This document shows, one piece after another, positions 51,708 through 61,960 of a stretch of DNA of 64,000 bases (position 1 is the first letter of the stretch; each line of letters begins with the position of its first letter). The translations under genes and the position numbers were made by a program. The stretch spans positions 186,001-250,000 of the forward strand of contig NZ_CP196080.1 of NCBI RefSeq assembly GCF_051549855.1, in the 5' to 3' direction. This DNA is from Metamycoplasma sp051549855. Its GTDB lineage: Bacteria; Bacillota_I; Bacilli_A; Mycoplasmatales; Metamycoplasmataceae. The notes beneath the pieces were generated by a model that was not told where the DNA came from, searched no databases, and saw only the letters and a program-made list of their open reading frames with translations.

Positions 51708-53232
51708 AGATGAAAAACAAAGTTTAAATAATTTAGTAAAAGGTCTTAAGACTCACTTAGAAAAATTACAAACTAAAAATAAGAAAAAAACCGCCCTTAG
51801 TCAAGCAGAAATATTTGAGTTTTTTGATAAAAAGAAAGTCTTTTTAGATGAAGATGTTACAGTTGAGTTATTTGACTTACTAGCAGACGAAGGTTTATTA
51901 GAAGATGAGCTAAGTGAAGAAGATTTAGCAGAAGTAACTGAAAATGATTTGCTAAATGATATTAAAAGTGACAAAAAAAATAAAAATAAAAAACAAAGCA
52001 AAAAATCACTTGATGATGATGAAGAAATAATGAGTGACGATTTAGATGAAGACGGTTTAGATTTTGAAGATGGTGACGATCTAGATGATGAAGACTTTGA
52101 TGATAGTGATGAATTAAATCTAGACGAATATCACGATGATTCAACTACTCGTGATGAAGATGAAGACAGCGACGAAGATCAAGAAGAAGATGACACAGAG
52201 AAGTATGCTGATGTTGATTCACACGATATTTCTTATCTGGATGATGATGAAGAAAATGTTGAAGATCTTTTAAAAGACTATGACGATTATTATGATGAAA
52301 GTGAGAGTGATGAGGACACATTATCTAATAATCTAAGTGAAACTAACGATATTGTTAAATGATACATGCGTTGAATTGGAAAATACGGTAAATTACTAAC
52401 TCCAAGTGAAGAAAGAGAATTAGCCGAAACAATGGCTAAAGCAAAGGAAAGTGGTAACAGACGTAAATTCAAAAAAGCGCGTGATACACTGGTTAATCGT
52501 AATCTTCGTTTAGTAATCAACAATGCCAAAAAATACAAAAATAGGGGATTATCATTTATCGATTTAATTAGTGAAGGAAATGCCGGAATTTTAAAAGCTG
52601 TTGATAAATACGACTACACTAAAGGATTCAAGTTTTCAACATATGCGACTTGATGAATTCGTCAAGCAATCACTCGAGCAGTAGCAGATCAAGCAAGAAC
52701 TATTCGTGTGCCAGTCCACATGGTTGAAACAATCAACAAAATTATCAAAATTGAAAGAGAATTGCAACAAGAAACCGGAAATGCGCCAACAGATGATGAA
52801 ATTGCTAGTCGTTATGGTGGCGATATGGATGCTGACAAAGTTCGTTACATTCGTAAAATCAATATTGATCCAATTTCATTAGATAAATCAATTGGTAAAG
52901 AAGAAAACTCAAATTTCAGTGACTTTGTTAAAGATGAAAATGTTATTAATCCAGTTGATTTTTCAGCAAAAGAAGAACTTTCAGGAATCATTGATGACAT
53001 GTTAAGAAAGCATTTAGATGATGATGAAAGAGTCTTAATTCAAAAACGTTATGGTGTGGGAACAGACGAAAATGGTATCCCATATCACGTTCATACACTT
53101 GAAGAGTTAGCACGTGAGAAAAATATTTCAAAAGAAAGAGTTCGCCAGCTTGAAACTAAAATTCTTCGTAAACTAAAACACCCACAAAAACGTAAAAAAT
53201 TAAAAGAGTTTTACCAATCTGAAAGCGAATAA
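51694..53232 (+). CDS. rpoD: Principal RNA polymerase sigma factor RpoD/SigA
   Basis: 512 residues. Region 1.1-like fold at about 35-85 (SQAEIFEFFDKKKVFL), then an extreme Asp/Glu tract at about 106-208, region 1.2 (WYMRWIGKYGKLLTPSEERE), region 2 with NLRLVINNAKKYKNRGLSF and FSTYATWWIRQAITRAV for -10 recognition, and region 4 with LEELAREKNISKERVRQLET for the -35. The acidic tract is unusually long. Start follows AAAGGATTACGTT within dnaG. It should read the TATAAT boxes seen throughout. Confidence 0.95.
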
Positions 53233-53233
53233 G

Positions 53234-54013
53234 ATGTTAGTTAAAGATTTTGTTTTAAATCTAGCTAAAGAATTGAAAATTGCTGAAGCAGAACCTTGAG
53301 ATCCTGTTGGTTTTTCAATCTCACCACGAGGAAGAAAGAAATTAACTAATGTTTTAATCACTTTAGACATTGACCAAAATGCCATCGATATAGCAATCAA
53401 AAATAACGTTAATTTAATTATTAGTCATCACCCATTCATTTTTTATACAAAAGAAAAAGAATTTGCTTTTTCTCAAGCAAAACAAAAACAGTATGAATTA
53501 CTAAAACAACACAAAATTTGCACTTATTCATTTCATACGGCTTTTGATAAAACAAGACAATTGACTGCTAAATCAATCGCTTTAGGACTTGGTTTTGAAG
53601 AAAAACAATTTATCAAAAAAACACAAGAAGAATTCGGTGAATTTGTGTTGTTTGTTAAAGCAAATATTGACACAAAAGAATTGATTCAGAAAATAAAAAG
53701 ACTGAAAATAACACATATTCAAGCCAATTTTGACACTGAAAATCAACAAATCAAGACACTCGCAATCTTCCCGGGTTCTAGTCCTTATTTTGAACTAATT
53801 AAAGCAGCTAAGAAAGCTCAAGTTATTGTTTCTTCAGATGCTAAATGAAGCGATTTAGTAGCTTACAAGAATGAAGGTGTAAGACTAATTAATGTTAGTC
53901 ATAGTCTCGAAGCACAATTTATTAATTCAATGTTACCATTTGTGCAAAAAGTTATAAATAATGAAGGTCAAGTGTTAGTTTCTTGACCGCAAGACTTGCT
54001 AAAAAACATTTAG
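53234..54013 (+). CDS. Nif3-like dinuclear metal-center protein
   Basis: 259 residues of the NIF3/YqfO family. LIISHHPFIF near residue 64 carries metal-binding His residues, SFHTAFDKT near residue 103 adds His and Asp, and the end of the protein contributes NVSHSLEAQF with His and Glu. The central insert (about 135-200) is a short PII-like region. Biochemical role is unsettled. In Firmicutes the homologue lies downstream of the sigma factor gene, as here; only one base separates it from rpoD. Confidence 0.85.
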
Positions 54014-54023
54014 CAAGTTTTTT
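53994..54023 (+). terminator. Terminator overlapping the nif3 stop
   Basis: ACTTGCTAAA, loop AAAC, TTTAGCAAGT then TTTTT. The TAG stop lies in the right arm. Confidence 0.9.
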
Positions 54024-54053
54024 CTTTAAGAACAAAAAAGCATTCATTTGTAG

Positions 54054-54059
54054 TATTAT
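54054..54059 (+). promoter_or_regulatory. Potassium channel promoter, leaderless
   Basis: TATTAT ends 6 bases before the ATG at 54066, with no ribosome site. Confidence 0.6.
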
Positions 54060-54065
54060 TTTTGT

Positions 54066-55244
54066 ATGAATTTAGCAACCAATATTAACACTAAAATGCA
54101 CAAAACTAATCAGCCTAGAATCACATTTTTGACTGAATGTTTAAGAATTATTGTGTGAAGTGAAGCTAAAATCGCTACTCACTTGAGTGAGTACAAGACG
54201 AGAATTAGGATATTACGCTTCATTTACGCACTTTTAATTAGCTTTTCTTGTTTGGTATCGGCCTTATCATTGATTAATCCGTCACCAAGTTTTCGCAATA
54301 CATATTTAGAAATTGTCAAGTTTTCGCAAATATTTACTTTTTTTGTTTTTATTATTGACTTTGTTTTACACTTTATCACTTATCGTTACCGCAAGTCGAT
54401 GATAGGTGCTAATTTATGAAAAGCTAAATATGGTTTTGCTATAACATTTTTAGGAATAATTTTATTGATTTGCATTCTAGGTTCAGTACACGTTGTGCAA
54501 TATTTTGGAGCCGATACTGAATCAATAAAAGGTTTTAATTTCTTCCGTTCACTGAATGTCGCAAGATTTGTGAGATTGTTTTTTATTCTTTCTTTATTTT
54601 CACCCTTTGGAATTATTTTGAATGTTTTTCAAAAACAAAAGAGAATTTTGATTGTTGCTTTTGTGATGATAATCATTTTAATTTTGATATTTTCACTAGT
54701 TGTCTGAAATAATGAATCTGCTTATTTGAGTCAAAAGCAATACGAATTCTTGCTTCCTGAAATTCGTAAACTATATACTGAAGCACCTTTAACAGTAGTA
54801 AGAAATAACTCCAGTCCAGAAACGTTGCAATCAATTGTTTCCACTTGATTCAACAGTAACATTGACACATTCATAAACAGCTTAAAAACTAAAAATGATA
54901 TCTTGACCTATATGCCACTTTGGTATGAAAAAATTAGTCAAAATGATGATTTCCAAGCCTTAGGAAATGGAGTAATTCAAACATTTTATGATGCATTCTA
55001 TTTTATGACTATCACTTTAACAACAATTGGGTACGGAGATTTTGCGCCTCACGCTTTTGAGTCTCGAGCAATAGTGATTGTTGTTGCTTTACTAGGAGTT
55101 GCAATCATTGCTATTCCTTCTGGAATTGTAGCAGGAGCATTCTTGTCAAATATGCAACAATATTACACAAAAGAATCAAATAACACTGAAAAAGACTCAC
55201 ATAACACTGAATCTAACACACAAAAGGAGACAAGTAATGATTAA
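54066..55244 (+). CDS. Voltage-gated-type potassium channel
   Basis: 392 residues. Six membrane segments as in Kv channels, with an S4-like helix FFRSLNVARFVRLFF (about 159-173, three spaced Arg) and a pore with selectivity filter TTIGYGD at about 319-325, followed by S6. The segment between S5 (about 194-213) and the pore helix (about 305) is some 90 residues, far longer than a usual turret. The short C-terminus is Asn/Ser/Glu-rich (SNNTEKDSHNTESNTQKE). nfo overlaps its end by 8 bases. Confidence 0.9.
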
Positions 55245-56067
55245 ATTAGGTAGCCATATTTCCTTTAAATCGCCAGATTATTTAGTTTCTGCTTGTGAAG
55301 AATCAATTGCTAATAAAGCAAACACCATGATGATTTATTTAGGTGCGCCACAAACTACAAAAAGAGTCGATGTACAGCTATACAATCTAAAAAAATACCA
55401 AGAAAAATATTCATCACAAATTAAAGCTGAAGACATCGTAGTTCACGCGCCTTACATTGTCAATATTTCAAATCCCGAAAAAGCTTTATTTGGAATTAAT
55501 TTTCTAGTTCAAGAGATTAATCGGATGAATTATATTGGTGCTAAATACTTAGTTTTACACCCAGGAGCGTCAACAACATTTACTCGTCAAGAATCTTTGG
55601 AATGCTTAATTGAGTCATTAAAGAAAATCTTGTCACTAACTAAAGATGTTGTTATATGTTTAGAAACAATGTCAGGTAAAGGAACTGAAGTCTTTATTAA
55701 TTTTGAAGAAATGAAATATGTTATCAAAACATTGAATGAGTCAAGGATCCAAATGTGTTTAGATACTTGCCACATTTGAGATGCTGGTTATGATATTAAA
55801 AATTATGATGATTTCAAAAAACAATTAAAAGACTGAGATTTGTTACAACATATCAAAGTAATCCATCTAAATGACAGTCTAAATGATTTAAATTCCCACA
55901 AAGATCGCCATGCTAACATCGACAAAGGATACATTGGACTACAAACACTGCAAAAATTTGTTTTTGACCCAGATTTTGACAACATTCCAATTATTCTTGA
56001 AACACCGTGAGTTGACAATAAACCAATTTATGATGAAGAAATTAGTATGCTTCTGAATAAAAAATAG
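55237..56067 (+). CDS. nfo: Endonuclease IV (AP endonuclease)
   Basis: 276 residues. Cuts at abasic sites in base-excision repair. Family motifs: LGSHISF at the N-terminus, VVHAPYIVNIS and KYLVLHPGA (metal-binding His), VICLETMSGKGTE (Glu), MCLDTCHIWDAGYD, IHLNDS, DRHANIDKGYIG and IILETPW near the end. All nine or so metal ligands of the three-zinc centre appear kept. Three UGA Trp codons. Confidence 0.95.
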
Positions 56068-56091
56068 CACTATCAAAATACCTTATTAGGT

Positions 56092-56097
56092 TATAAT
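56092..56097 (+). promoter_or_regulatory. rpmG promoter
   Basis: TATAAT 49 bases before the rpmG start; ribosome site AAAGGAG follows. Confidence 0.6.
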
Positions 56098-56146
56098 ATT
56101 AAATATTTCAATTACCAAATATCGATATTTTAGTAAAGGAGTAAAA

Positions 56147-56299
56147 ATGCCAAGAGATGGAATCACTTTAAGATGTGAAGAATGTAAAATGGAAAATTAC
56201 ATTACCAAAAAGAACAAAAAGTTACATCCAGAAAAAATGGAAGTTAAAAAACACTGCCACAAATGTAACTCACACACAACTCACAAAGAAAAAAAATAA
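56147..56299 (+). CDS. rpmG: 50S ribosomal protein L33
   Basis: 50 residues. MPRDGITLRCEECKMENYIT and CHKCNSHTTHKE show the L33 fold with four Cys in CxxC pairs, the zinc-binding form. Several Lys-rich residues contact 23S rRNA. Ribosome site TAAAGGAGTAAAA. Too short for most ORF thresholds but unambiguous. Confidence 0.94.
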   Translation: MPRDGITLRCEECKMENYITKKNKKLHPEKMEVKKHCHKCNSHTTHKEKK

Positions 56300-56324
56300 T
56301 TAGTAAGTAAAAAAAGGACGCAAA

Positions 56325-57365
56325 ATGCTAAAAAACGAATTATTAAAAACCTTTGATAACCTAAAATTAGATGCCATTATTTCAGAAGCGCCTGAAACAA
56401 GACTATGAATGGCAGAAGTACAAACAACAGATGGTGTTTTAGTTATTGAAAGAAATAATGCTTACCTATTTGTTGATGGACGTTACATTGAATATTGTCA
56501 ATCAAAAGCTCGTAATGTCGAAGTTAGATTATTACAAGCAAATTCATTAAAAGAATTTTTAAGCCAAAAAAATTACCAAAACGTTGGAGTTGAAAAAGAC
56601 TATCTAAAATTAGATATGTTCAATCGTTTTAAAGCAATGATGCCAACAGCTAATTTCCATGAAGTTGTTGGACAACAATACCGGATTAAAAAAGATAGTC
56701 GTGAAGTTTCAATCATTGAAGAAGCATGTAGAATTTCTTTAGAAGCTTTATACGAAGTTAAAAAATACCTAAAAGTTGGAGTTTCTGAAAGAGAAATCGC
56801 TAACAAATTAGACTACTTAATGCGTTTATTTGGAGCTGAAAAAGAAAGCTTTGAATCAATCGTTGCTTTTGGTAAAAATGCTGCTGAACCACACCATCAC
56901 CCAACTGAAGCTACTCTAAAAAGTGGTGACATTGTTAAAATCGACTTTGGAGCTCAATATGCAGGTTATGCAAGCGATATTACAAGAACATTCTTCTTTG
57001 GAAATGCTAGCGATGAAAAATTAAAAGAAGTTTTAGATGTTGTTGTTGAAGCACAAAGATTGGGTCGTGAAGCCGTTAAACCAGGAATGAAAACCAAAGA
57101 TATTGACAAAATTTGCCGTGACTACATTGAACAAAAAGGATATGGTGAATATTTCACTCACTCAACAGGACACGGAGTTGGAATTAATGTGCACGAATTA
57201 CCAAATGTAAGTGCTTTGAGTGATTTTGTTCTTGAAGAAGGAATGATCATCACTGTTGAACCAGGAATTTACATTGAAGGTTTAGGTGGGGCTAGAATTG
57301 AAGATACAATTTTAGTAACTGCAGATTCACACAAAGTTTTAAGCCGTCCAGAAGATTACAAGTAA
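56325..57365 (+). CDS. pepP: M24 family Xaa-Pro aminopeptidase
   Basis: 346 residues. Creatinase-like N-terminal domain followed by the pita-bread metallopeptidase domain (about 125-346). The five metal ligands are visible: IVKIDFGAQY (Asp), YASDITRTFF (Asp), STGHGVGINVHE (His), ITVEPGIYIEG (Glu) and GARIEDTILV (Glu). It removes N-terminal residues before proline and helps use imported peptides. Start follows AAAAAGGACGC. One UGA Trp. Confidence 0.9.
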
Positions 57366-57368
57366 GAG

Positions 57369-57392
57369 AAATCACTTCGGTGATTTTTTCTT
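57369..57392 (+). terminator. Terminator after pepP
   Basis: AAATCAC, loop TTCG, GTGATTT and TTTTC. Confidence 0.9.
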
Positions 57393-57420
57393 TTGCCTTA
57401 AAGGGTTAAAATTGAATTTA

Positions 57421-57429
57421 TGGTATTAT
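57421..57429 (+). promoter_or_regulatory. obg promoter, leaderless
   Basis: Extended -10 TGGTATTAT ends 7 bases before the ATG at 57437; no Shine-Dalgarno. Confidence 0.65.
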
Positions 57430-57436
57430 TTTTATT

Positions 57437-58702
57437 ATGAAATTTATAGATGATGCAAAAATTATTGTAAAAGCCGGAAAAGGTGGAAATGGACTAATCA
57501 GCTTTCGTCGTGAAGCCCATGTTGATCGTGGAGGTCCTGATGGTGGTGATGGCGGTAAGGGTGGAGACATTTATTTTGTTGGTGATGCCGGAGTTAATAC
57601 CCTTCTAAATTTTCACTACCAAAACAAAATCACTGCTGAAGATGGTGAAAATGGTAAACGCAAAAACGCTTACGGACGAAATGGAAAAGATACTTATGTA
57701 AAAGTACCATTAGGAACATTAGTTTTTCACAAAAAAGAATTAATTGCTGATATTGTTGAACAAAAACCTTATTTAATTGCTAAAGGTGGAAGAGGCGGAA
57801 GAGGGAATGTTAAGTTCAAAACTTCTTCTAACACTGCTCCACGGCTATCGGAAAACGGTGAAGAAACTAAAAACATTGAATTATATTTAAGTCTTAAAGT
57901 TTTAGCTGATGTCGGATTAATTGGAAAACCTAGTGCAGGAAAAAGTACATTACTTTCTTCCCTTTCTAATGCTCGTCCAAAAATTGCCGACTACGATTTT
58001 ACTACCTTAGTACCGCAATTGGGATTAGTTAAATATCATGAAAATAGCTTTGTAATCACCGATTTACCTGGACTAATTAAAGGTGCAAGTGAAGGAAAAG
58101 GATTGGGACATCAGTTTTTAAAACACATTGAAAGATGCCGAGTACTTTGCCATGTTATTGATTTTGGTAGTGCTACTAAAGATCCAATCAAGGACTATGA
58201 AGAAATTAATAATGAGTTAAGCAAGTACAATCTTCAACTTGAAAAAAGAACTCAAATAGTGATTGCAAACAAAAGCGACTTAGAGGATTTTGATGCTAAA
58301 TATCAACAATTTAAACAAAAATATTCAGATTTAAAGATTATCAAACATACCTTTTTAGATGAGAAAAAATCATTGGATGAGATAAAAAACAGTCTATGAA
58401 ATGCAATTAAAGAAGCAGAAGATTTAATTTTTGCAGAAACTAAACAAAAAGAAGTCACAATAACATTACCGGAAGATAATTTCAAAGTAAGAAGAATTAA
58501 CATTGACCACTTTGAAGTAACAGGTGACAAGGTTGTTGAAATTTATCAAAGAATTCCGTTAAATTCACACGATAATTTGTTAAGATTTAATAGCAAACTT
58601 AAAAATTTAGGGGTTTGAGAAGAATTAATGCGAATGGGTATCAATGAAGGTGATACTGTTCGGATTGAAGGTTATGAATTTACCTGAAATAATGAAGATT
58701 AG
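57437..58702 (+). CDS. obg: Obg family GTPase CgtA
   Basis: 421 residues, essential GTPase of 50S assembly. Glycine-rich Obg fold (about 1-158, with KAGKGGNGLISFRREAHVDR and GGKGGDIYFVGD), G domain with G1 LIGKPSAGKSTLLS, G3 DLPGLI and G4 NKSD, and a C-terminal OCT domain (about 345-421, RRINIDHFEVTGDKV) found in Gram-positive Obg proteins. UGA Trp codons occur near the end of the G domain and in the OCT domain. Confidence 0.96.
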
Positions 58703-58747
58703 GTCAAAAAATTCATAAAAATAAATTACAAAAAATTTAAAATTGTG

Positions 58748-58753
58748 TATAAT
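58748..58753 (+). promoter_or_regulatory. tRNA array promoter
   Basis: TATAAT 39 bases before the first tRNA of the eight-tRNA array, just after obg. Confidence 0.65.
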
Positions 58754-58792
58754 AATATAGCAATTATTAAATGAAGTAATTAGCAATGTTGT

Positions 58793-58869
58793 GGAGAAGT
58801 AGCTCAGCTTGGTAGAGCACTTGACTTGGGCTCAAGCGGTCGCAGGTTCGAATCCTGTCTTCTTCACCA
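58793..58869 (+). tRNA. tRNA-Pro (UGG)
   Basis: Acceptor GGAGAAG/CTTCTTC, anticodon loop CTTGGGC with TGG, encoded ACCA. Confidence 0.95.
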
Positions 58870-58877
58870 TTTGTTAT

Positions 58878-58954
58878 GGGGGGGTAGCTCACCTGGCTAG
58901 AGCGCCTGCCTTGCACGCAGGAGGTAGAGGGTTCGACTCCCTTCCTCTCCACCA
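58878..58954 (+). tRNA. tRNA-Ala (UGC)
   Basis: Acceptor of seven G pairing CCTCTCC (two G-U), loop CTTGCAC with TGC, encoded ACCA. Confidence 0.95.
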
Positions 58955-58958
58955 TTAT

Positions 58959-59035
58959 GGCTCTGTAGCTCAGTTGGTTAGAGCGTCCGGTTCATACCCG
59001 GAAGGTCAAGAGTTCGACTCTCTTCGGAGCCACCA
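58959..59035 (+). tRNA. tRNA-Met (CAU), elongator
   Basis: Acceptor GGCTCTG/CGGAGCC, loop TTCATAC. The TTCATAC loop matches the elongator methionine tRNA of Gram-positives. Confidence 0.88.
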
Positions 59036-59058
59036 AACGGATATACTCAATAGGATTT

Positions 59059-59135
59059 GGACCCATAGCTCAATTGGTTAGAGCAACCGGCTCATAACCG
59101 GTCGGTCGCAGGTTCGAGTCCTGCTGGGTCCACCA
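59059..59135 (+). tRNA. tRNA-Ile (CAU, lysidine type)
   Basis: Acceptor GGACCCA/TGGGTCC, loop CTCATAA. Sequence closely resembles Bacillus tRNA-Ile2, whose C34 is modified to lysidine by TilS to read AUA. Elongator Met is an alternative. Confidence 0.75.
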
Positions 59136-59137
59136 AT

Positions 59138-59228
59138 GGGCAATTACCCAAGAGGCTGAAGGGAGCAGTCTTGAAAACTGCCAGGGGCTTCACGGCCCGC
59201 GGGGGTTCAAATCCCTCATTGCCCGCCA
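59138..59228 (+). tRNA. tRNA-Ser (UGA)
   Basis: Class II with long variable arm. Acceptor GGGCAAT/ATTGCCC, loop CTTGAAA with TGA reading UCA, discriminator G, CCA encoded. Confidence 0.95.
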
Positions 59229-59270
59229 TATATTTACAGAAGGTCAAAGCCCAATGTAAATTCCTCATAT

Positions 59271-59346
<76 letters not shown>

Positions 59347-59351
59347 AATAC

Positions 59352-59427
59352 GGTCCAGTGGTAAAGTGGTTAATACGTCTCCCTGTCACGGAGAAGATCG
59401 CGGGTTCGATTCCCGTCTGGACCGCCA
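59352..59427 (+). tRNA. tRNA-Asp (GUC)
   Basis: Acceptor GGTCCAG/CTGGACC, loop CTGTCAC with GTC, discriminator G, CCA encoded. Confidence 0.95.
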
Positions 59428-59431
59428 TTAT

Positions 59432-59507
59432 GGCTCTGTAGCTCAGTTGGTAGAGCAACGGACTGAAGCTCCGTGTGTCGCTGGTTCGATTCCTGCCGGA
59501 GCCACCA
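59432..59507 (+). tRNA. tRNA-Phe (GAA)
   Basis: Acceptor GGCTCTG/CGGAGCC, loop CTGAAGC with GAA. It shares the same acceptor stem and D-arm as tRNA-Met in this array. Confidence 0.94.
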
Positions 59508-59529
59508 TATCAAGCTGATCAAAAATATT

Positions 59530-59553
59530 AACACCGCAAGGTGTTTTTTTTTT
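59530..59553 (+). terminator. Terminator of the eight-tRNA array
   Basis: AACACC, loop GCAA, GGTGTT and a long T-run. Confidence 0.9.
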
Positions 59554-59674
59554 CTTACTTTTTTGCTCATTTTTTCCCAAAACGCAAAATATTAATAATT
59601 TGAAGGTAATAAGTGAAATAAAATAAAAATAGAGTTGATATTCGTTGTAAAAGACTCAGTCATTAAAATTAAAT

Positions 59675-60049
59675 TTGAAAAGGGGAATAGAATCAAATTC
59701 ACACTCAAGTGAATTATCACTATCAGAACATCGCAAACAAATTCGTGAATATTGTGCCTTTCTGAAACTTAAGTACCATGATGAAATAGTAAAAAATCGT
59801 CGTAATTTTATAGAAAGTGCAAAAAACAAAGCTAGTTTGAAAACGAGATATAAAACGTATGTAGCCATAATAGATTATTTCAGCCAAACACTATCTGAAA
59901 TTGATAGGCTAATATTTTTCAATGAGTTCTGAGAAGTGAATGAAGATCAATTTTGATTCCTTGACTATTTTTCAAAGAGTACATATTATCGTCGTATCAA
60001 ATCGGTTATAAATTCATCTTGAAGGTATTTTGGACACAGTAACCTATAA
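59675..60049 (+). CDS. Conserved mycoplasma protein of unknown function (MG284-like?)
   Basis: 124 residues if the TTG at 59675 is the start; no ATG is available and AAAAGGGG lies just inside the frame, so the true start is uncertain. Helical and charged, with no membrane segment. The C-terminal STYYRRIKSVINSSWRYF resembles the last helix of sigma-region-4-like or phage ArpU-type DNA-binding domains; that is inference. Three downstream UGA Trp codons. It overlaps the next gene by 20 bases. Position before acpP recalls the MG284-MG287 order of M. genitalium, from memory. Confidence 0.55.
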
Positions 60050-61202
60050 TCAAAATTATCAGCAACGCGAATTTTTAGATAGTTTGATTGCCAAACATTT
60101 TTTAATTAAGATTAAAAGCGAAAAATTGAGCCAAGATTTATCTGATCATAACAAACTAAAAATTCGTCTTAACCGTGAATTACCAAGCGATATATTACAC
60201 TTTGATTTTGAGTACCAAAACACAAGCGGTAGGCAAATTTTTATAGTTGTTCAAATTAACAACGATATTCTTCCAGTTTTTGATTCATGAAGTGTCGAAA
60301 ACAAATTTAGCTTCTATTCAGGCAAAGAATTAGATAAAAAAACCAAGATTAAAAACTACAAATTCCAAGACATAAGGCATATAAATGTTGATATTTATCA
60401 GCAAAATGGTTCACAACGCAAGCTAATGTGAGCAAATCATATTGAAATCAATCATCTCAGTCAAGCAAATAGTGCTCCTGATACAACAGGAAAATATAAT
60501 GTTAGTTTTCCAAAGATGCTAGATTTTGATATCAATCCCGGTTCTTATCAAGAAGAAAATGATAGCCGTATGATTGATTTTGAATATGTTGATTTGTATT
60601 TTAAGGCCAAAAAATTACTCCAAAACATTAATAACAAAGATATTTATGACATCAGTGGAGCAATAAAGAATGGTAACAGAACAATTCGACCAGTTTATTT
60701 TGGTGAACTAAAAAACTTCAAAGTAAAACAATTCATAGTTAATGGAGAGGTTTTTAAAGACGTTAATATTAGCCTAAATATTCAAAATTCACAACAACTG
60801 CCAACTGGTGAATTTGTGATTGGTCAAATTGAAATCTTGAGTCCATTTTACTATGATTACCAGAAACGCAAAACAGTGTCAGGGTTCAATCTAAATAGTG
60901 ATTTTGGTTATATGATACCTTTAGATTTCAGTGGTATTTTGTCGCACACGATGGCATTTTCTATTTTCGACGAAAAGTCAATTTTCGTTGTCGGCTACCA
61001 ACAAGAAATCAAACGTCCTTTACTCAATATCCGTTCTGGATTGGTGAAATTAAAGATTGAAAAAGATGTTGCAACTGCTAACCACATGTACTGGCTAAAA
61101 ATAAAGAATGCTGATTTTTACCAAATCTATCAAAATGAACTAACTTTAGACAATTTAATAGACATAAGTAGAAATAATGCCAATGCGAAAGCTCTCAATT
61201 AA
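60030..61202 (+). CDS. Conserved mycoplasma protein of unknown function (MG285-like?)
   Basis: 390 residues from a TTG start at 60030 preceded by GAAGGT. No signal peptide, no membrane helix; composition suggests mixed beta structure, with repeated short hydrophobic strands such as HFDFEYQNTSGRQIFIVVQI and EFVIGQIEILSPFYYDY. Two UGA Trp codons. I recognise no domain. It is bracketed by two other unknown genes with overlapping ends, so the three are likely translated together and may act in one process. Confidence 0.65.
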
Positions 61203-61698
61203 GAAAAAATACATCTTTATCTTTATTTCCTTACTTTTAGCCTCTGCTGGAGCAACATTGTTATATTATTTTTGACCTTTTAGTCTCAAAACCACTCAAG
61301 ATAAACCTAAAAAACCGATTGACGATAAAGTGAATAATGATGAACCTAAAATAGAATCTAAGGATAATAAGAGTCCTGAAACCGATAACAAGCCTAAGGT
61401 TATTAAAAAAGAAACAATTGACAAAAATGCCTTGCAAGCTGAAAATATTTTTCCCGATATTTCCATTTCTGATTATTATGATTTAATTCGCATTGAAAAA
61501 GGTATGCCAGTTATTACTGATGACATGATTGCTTATATTATTCAAGATGTGATTAAAAAATTATCAGTCAATTATGGTGATGTTGAAGCCGGATATTTCC
61601 AACCTACTAGGCAACAACTCCACCTTGATTTTGTATGGAAATATAAAAATCAAGAGGTCAACAGAAAGTATTTATTTACAGTCGGATATGAAGTATAA
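61177..61698 (+). CDS. Unknown protein with one membrane anchor (MG286-like?)
   Basis: 173 residues from ATG 61177 (ATG 61183 is an in-frame alternative). A basic start KLSIKKKY is followed by a membrane helix FIFISLLLASAGATLLYYFW (about 14-33), a linker rich in Lys, Pro, Asp and Glu (about 40-80), and a small C-terminal domain ending YLFTVGYEV. Topology suggests an anchored domain outside the membrane. The acpP promoter overlaps its stop codon. Confidence 0.65.
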
Positions 61699-61699
61699 T
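61694..61699 (+). promoter_or_regulatory. acpP promoter, leaderless
   Basis: TATAAT overlaps the TAA stop of the previous gene and ends 7 bases before the acpP ATG. Confidence 0.65.
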
Positions 61700-61706
61700 T
61701 AAAGAC

Positions 61707-61934
61707 ATGAAAAACATTGAAAACACTGTTATTGAAGAACTAAAAACCATGACCCGCAAACCTATTTCACGTGATTCTGAAATTAAAAGTTTAGGTATAG
61801 ATTCACTAGATTTAGTGCAAGCGGTCACTGAATTGGAAGAAAAATTAAACATTTCTATAAGTGATGAAGAGCTTTTATCAATCAAAAAAGTATCGGACAT
61901 CATTGATTTAATTAATAAAAAGCAAGCTAAATAA
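61707..61934 (+). CDS. acpP: Acyl carrier protein
   Basis: 75 residues, acidic. LGIDSLDLVQ contains Ser36 of the DSL motif that receives phosphopantetheine, presumably from AcpS (33170). Helix pattern and length are typical. Mycoplasmas lack full fatty-acid synthesis, so the acyl groups probably serve membrane lipids or lipoylation; that role is inference. Confidence 0.9.
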   Translation: MKNIENTVIEELKTMTRKPISRDSEIKSLGIDSLDLVQAVTELEEKLNISISDEELLSIKKVSDIIDLINKKQAK

Positions 61935-61960
61935 TGTATAATATCTTAGCATGCTTATTT

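Noticed and set aside
58809..59081. 90-residue plus-strand frame in the tRNA array
   Set aside because: Also a tRNA translation artefact (GGSNPV-like phrases).
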